Source: Methanobacteriota archaeon
GTDB taxonomy: Archaea; Thermoplasmatota; Poseidoniia; Poseidoniales; Poseidoniaceae
NCBI GenBank assembly: GCA_004195635.1
Contig: PSPT01000011.1
Coordinates: 18,239 to 71,759, forward strand
Reading direction: 5' to 3'
Length of the DNA: 53,521 bases
In this document: one piece after another, positions 52,070 through 53,521 of the stretch
Layout: every line of letters begins with the position of its first letter
Numbering within the stretch: position 1 is the first letter of the stretch
Made by a program: the position numbers and the translations under genes
The notes under the pieces: model-generated
Told to the model about the DNA's origin: nothing
The model's database searches: none
Seen by the model: the letters and a program-made list of their open reading frames with translations, nothing else

Positions 52070-53521
52070 TTAATTTTCAAATCTTGATTGTGTCATGCAA
52101 TTTGGGCAAGTAACTAGAATTGGCCTTTGGGAAGGAATACCCAGTGGTGCACTACAGGTAGGACACAGTATTGCTTGCTCAACTGACTTTTGCCTCGCAG
52201 CTCCTTGTTGAGTTGGATCATAACGCATCCTCAAATTTGATGTGGAGGAAATGTATTTGGGCTCTGCAGTAGGATTTGATGGAAGGCTAGGTGATGTTTT
52301 TTCTGCAGTAGCATCAAATGAAGCGGAGGCATTTGTTTGGCTAGCATTTGACTGTACATTGGACGTTGCCGCCATATAATTGGCCAATTCTTGTGACACT
52401 TGTTCCGGAGATAAGCCATGCTCTCGAGAAATTCGGTCAATGGATAACATCTTCTCGTATTCATCCATCAACAATAGAGAGTCGAGTATAGAACTAGGGA
52501 TTGCCATATCCCTGCCAACTTGCCTGCAGTATTGATGTTTTTGATGTTGGTCATGCAAATTCATTGATTCTCTTTTCGCTTTTCTTCTTTTTCTGACCTT
52601 CATTACAAGCATCATTGAAACAAATAATACAGATAGACAACTAATTCCAGTGTAAATTAGAGCATTTCCATTCAATAATTCTGAATCTAATTCTTCATCG
52701 CTTGGACTATTTACTATCCCCGAATTACCATCATTATTTGCGTCATTATTATTGGTGTCGGTATTATTCACGATAGGATTATCGTTATTGGTGTCAGTAT
52801 TATTGACCACAGGATCATCATTGCTTTGATTGCCATTGCTTTGATTATCAATTGGTGAATCATCTTCTGGAATGAATACTATCTTTTTCGCCCCTAAAGA
52901 TGCATTGCTGAGCATATACTGGATATCATGAGATGTGGCCAGCGGCCCTTCTGAATTCACGATTTCTGCTTCCCAATTTCCTTCTAAGAACATCGGGTCA
53001 TCTACTAGATAACCTAGCCCAAAGGTCAACCAACCAGGTTGGGCAATTCTTAACCGCAAACCGATTGAACCAAATATATCAATAGATGAATCAAGCGTGG
53101 TGAATGGGTACAGGGTACAAGTTTCATTGTCTTGCTGGTCAACTGTTAAAGTACTTTCAAAATATAGTCCATTAGATGTTGGTCCGGGTCGATAATATAT
53201 CTGAATGTCACCTTCATTGTTAATATCAAAATCAAGGTCAATATCTACGTAAAGTGCGTAATCAACCGCTAATCCAAGGAACAACAAAGGTAATTGAGAA
53301 CCAGGAATTGTTTGCACTAATAATTCAATATACTTAATCAAGTCAAGAGTTGGTATTTCTAAATCCAATTGACTATTACTGGACATGCCATCAACCCATA
53401 TACCATCATCAACTACTGCTAATCTATCCCAAAAGTAAACCGTTTTGAAAAATGGAAACGAAGATTGTGGGATCATTACAGAACTTTGATTTTCATACAT
53501 TTCCTCTGATGTTGGCATTGG
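52070..53521 (-). CDS. Surface protein with C-terminal zinc ribbon, 5' end beyond window
   Basis: At least 482 residues, with the frame open to the window edge; the visible ATG (53518) lacks a signal peptide, so the true start is likely outside. Residues about 1-220 (from that ATG) are a beta-rich, probably extracellular region. About 225-275 is a low-complexity Asn/Asp/Thr linker (NNTDTNNDNPIVNNTDTNN), with many Asn-X-Thr sequons. A membrane helix (about 288-311, IYTGISCLSVLFVSMMLVM) is followed by a basic stop-transfer (KVRKRRKAKR). The cytoplasmic part holds a short helical region (SIDRISREHGLSPEQVSQEL) and a zinc ribbon at the end (CPTC ... CPNC). The design is an outside domain linked to a metal-binding inside tail. 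Function unknown. Confidence 0.72.
   Translation of the reverse strand, partial: PMPTSEEMYENQSSVMIPQSSFPFFKTVYFWDRLAVVDDGIWVDGMSSNSQLDLEIPTLDLIKYIELLVQTIPGSQLPLLFLGLAVDYALYVDIDLDFDINNEGDIQIYYRPGPTSNGLYFESTLTVDQQDNETCTLYPFTTLDSSIDIFGSIGLRLRIAQPGWLTFGLGYLVDDPMFLEGNWEAEIVNSEGPLATSHDIQYMLSNASLGAKKIVFIPEDDSPIDNQSNGNQSNDDPVVNNTDTNNDNPIVNNTDTNNNDANNDGNSGIVNSPSDEELDSELLNGNALIYTGISCLSVLFVSMMLVMKVRKRRKAKRESMNLHDQHQKHQYCRQVGRDMAIPSSILDSLLLMDEYEKMLSIDRISREHGLSPEQVSQELANYMAATSNVQSNASQTNASASFDATAEKTSPSLPSNPTAEPKYISSTSNLRMRYDPTQQGAARQKSVEQAILCPTCSAPLGIPSQRPILVTCPNCMTQSRFEN

Overview
The window looks like part of the chromosome of a planktonic euryarchaeon, most likely Marine Group II (Candidatus Poseidoniales). 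The information-processing genes are archaeal: the large subunit of the D-family DNA polymerase (DP2), primase large subunit PriL, RNA polymerase subunit D, and ribosomal proteins uS13-uS4-uS11 in archaeal order. Pantoate kinase, an MptE-like pterin pyrophosphokinase, a DUF373 protein, a type IV pilin with an archaeal N-terminus and a CDIN1/TPD nuclease homologue agree with this. Very large secreted proteins with thrombospondin type-3 repeats are typical of Marine Group II. The DNA is AT-rich. No tRNA or rRNA gene, CRISPR array, insertion sequence or prophage was recognised. The Marine Group II placement is inference from gene content.

Layout. 1-1487 (minus): a GNAT acetyltransferase cut by the window edge, and a zinc-ribbon protein whose frame breaks near its end. 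1636-7333 (plus): an Upf1-like helicase, an RDD membrane protein, a proline-repeat protein with a frame break inside its repeat, a small unknown protein, a Sua5/YrdC protein and type II methionine aminopeptidase. 7334-7838: a 505-bp gap with a candidate small structured RNA, then the promoter and structured leader of a strongly expressed type IV pilin (7839-8336), which ends in a clear hairpin-U terminator. 8542-19639: a glycan-assembly region with one GT2 and three GT4 glycosyltransferases, a nucleotide-sugar epimerase, a nucleotide-sugar 6-dehydrogenase, a DegT aminotransferase, a Wzx-like flippase and ribulose-phosphate 3-epimerase. A BolA-glutaredoxin pair is embedded in it.

19754-28766: thioredoxin, a winged-helix/STAND ATPase, a 1146-residue WD40 plus TSP3 surface protein, an MBL-fold hydrolase, and a membrane-anchored regulator with extracellular beta domains and two cytoplasmic winged helices. 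28843-36610: a leucyl-tRNA synthetase of bacterial type, a second propeller plus TSP3 surface protein, the CDIN1-like nuclease and pantoate kinase. 36760-41245 (minus): pyrE, a SAM methyltransferase, then uS13-uS4-uS11-rpoD. 41395-45957: DP2 interrupted by a 193-residue mini-intein. 45958-53521: a membrane protein, MptE-like, PriL, an Asp-box lipoprotein, a small unknown protein, DUF373 and a surface protein cut by the right edge.

The most striking observation is the DP2 intein. It sits immediately before the catalytic CDGDED motif. It keeps the N-terminal splicing residues (Cys1, TxxH), but its last two residues, normally His-Asn, are Ile-Arg. Standard Asn cyclisation therefore cannot occur. 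Other points worth checking are the membrane-tethered double winged-helix regulator, the candidate RNA at 7421-7496, the bacterial-type LeuRS with an archaeal-looking tail, and two apparent frameshifts.
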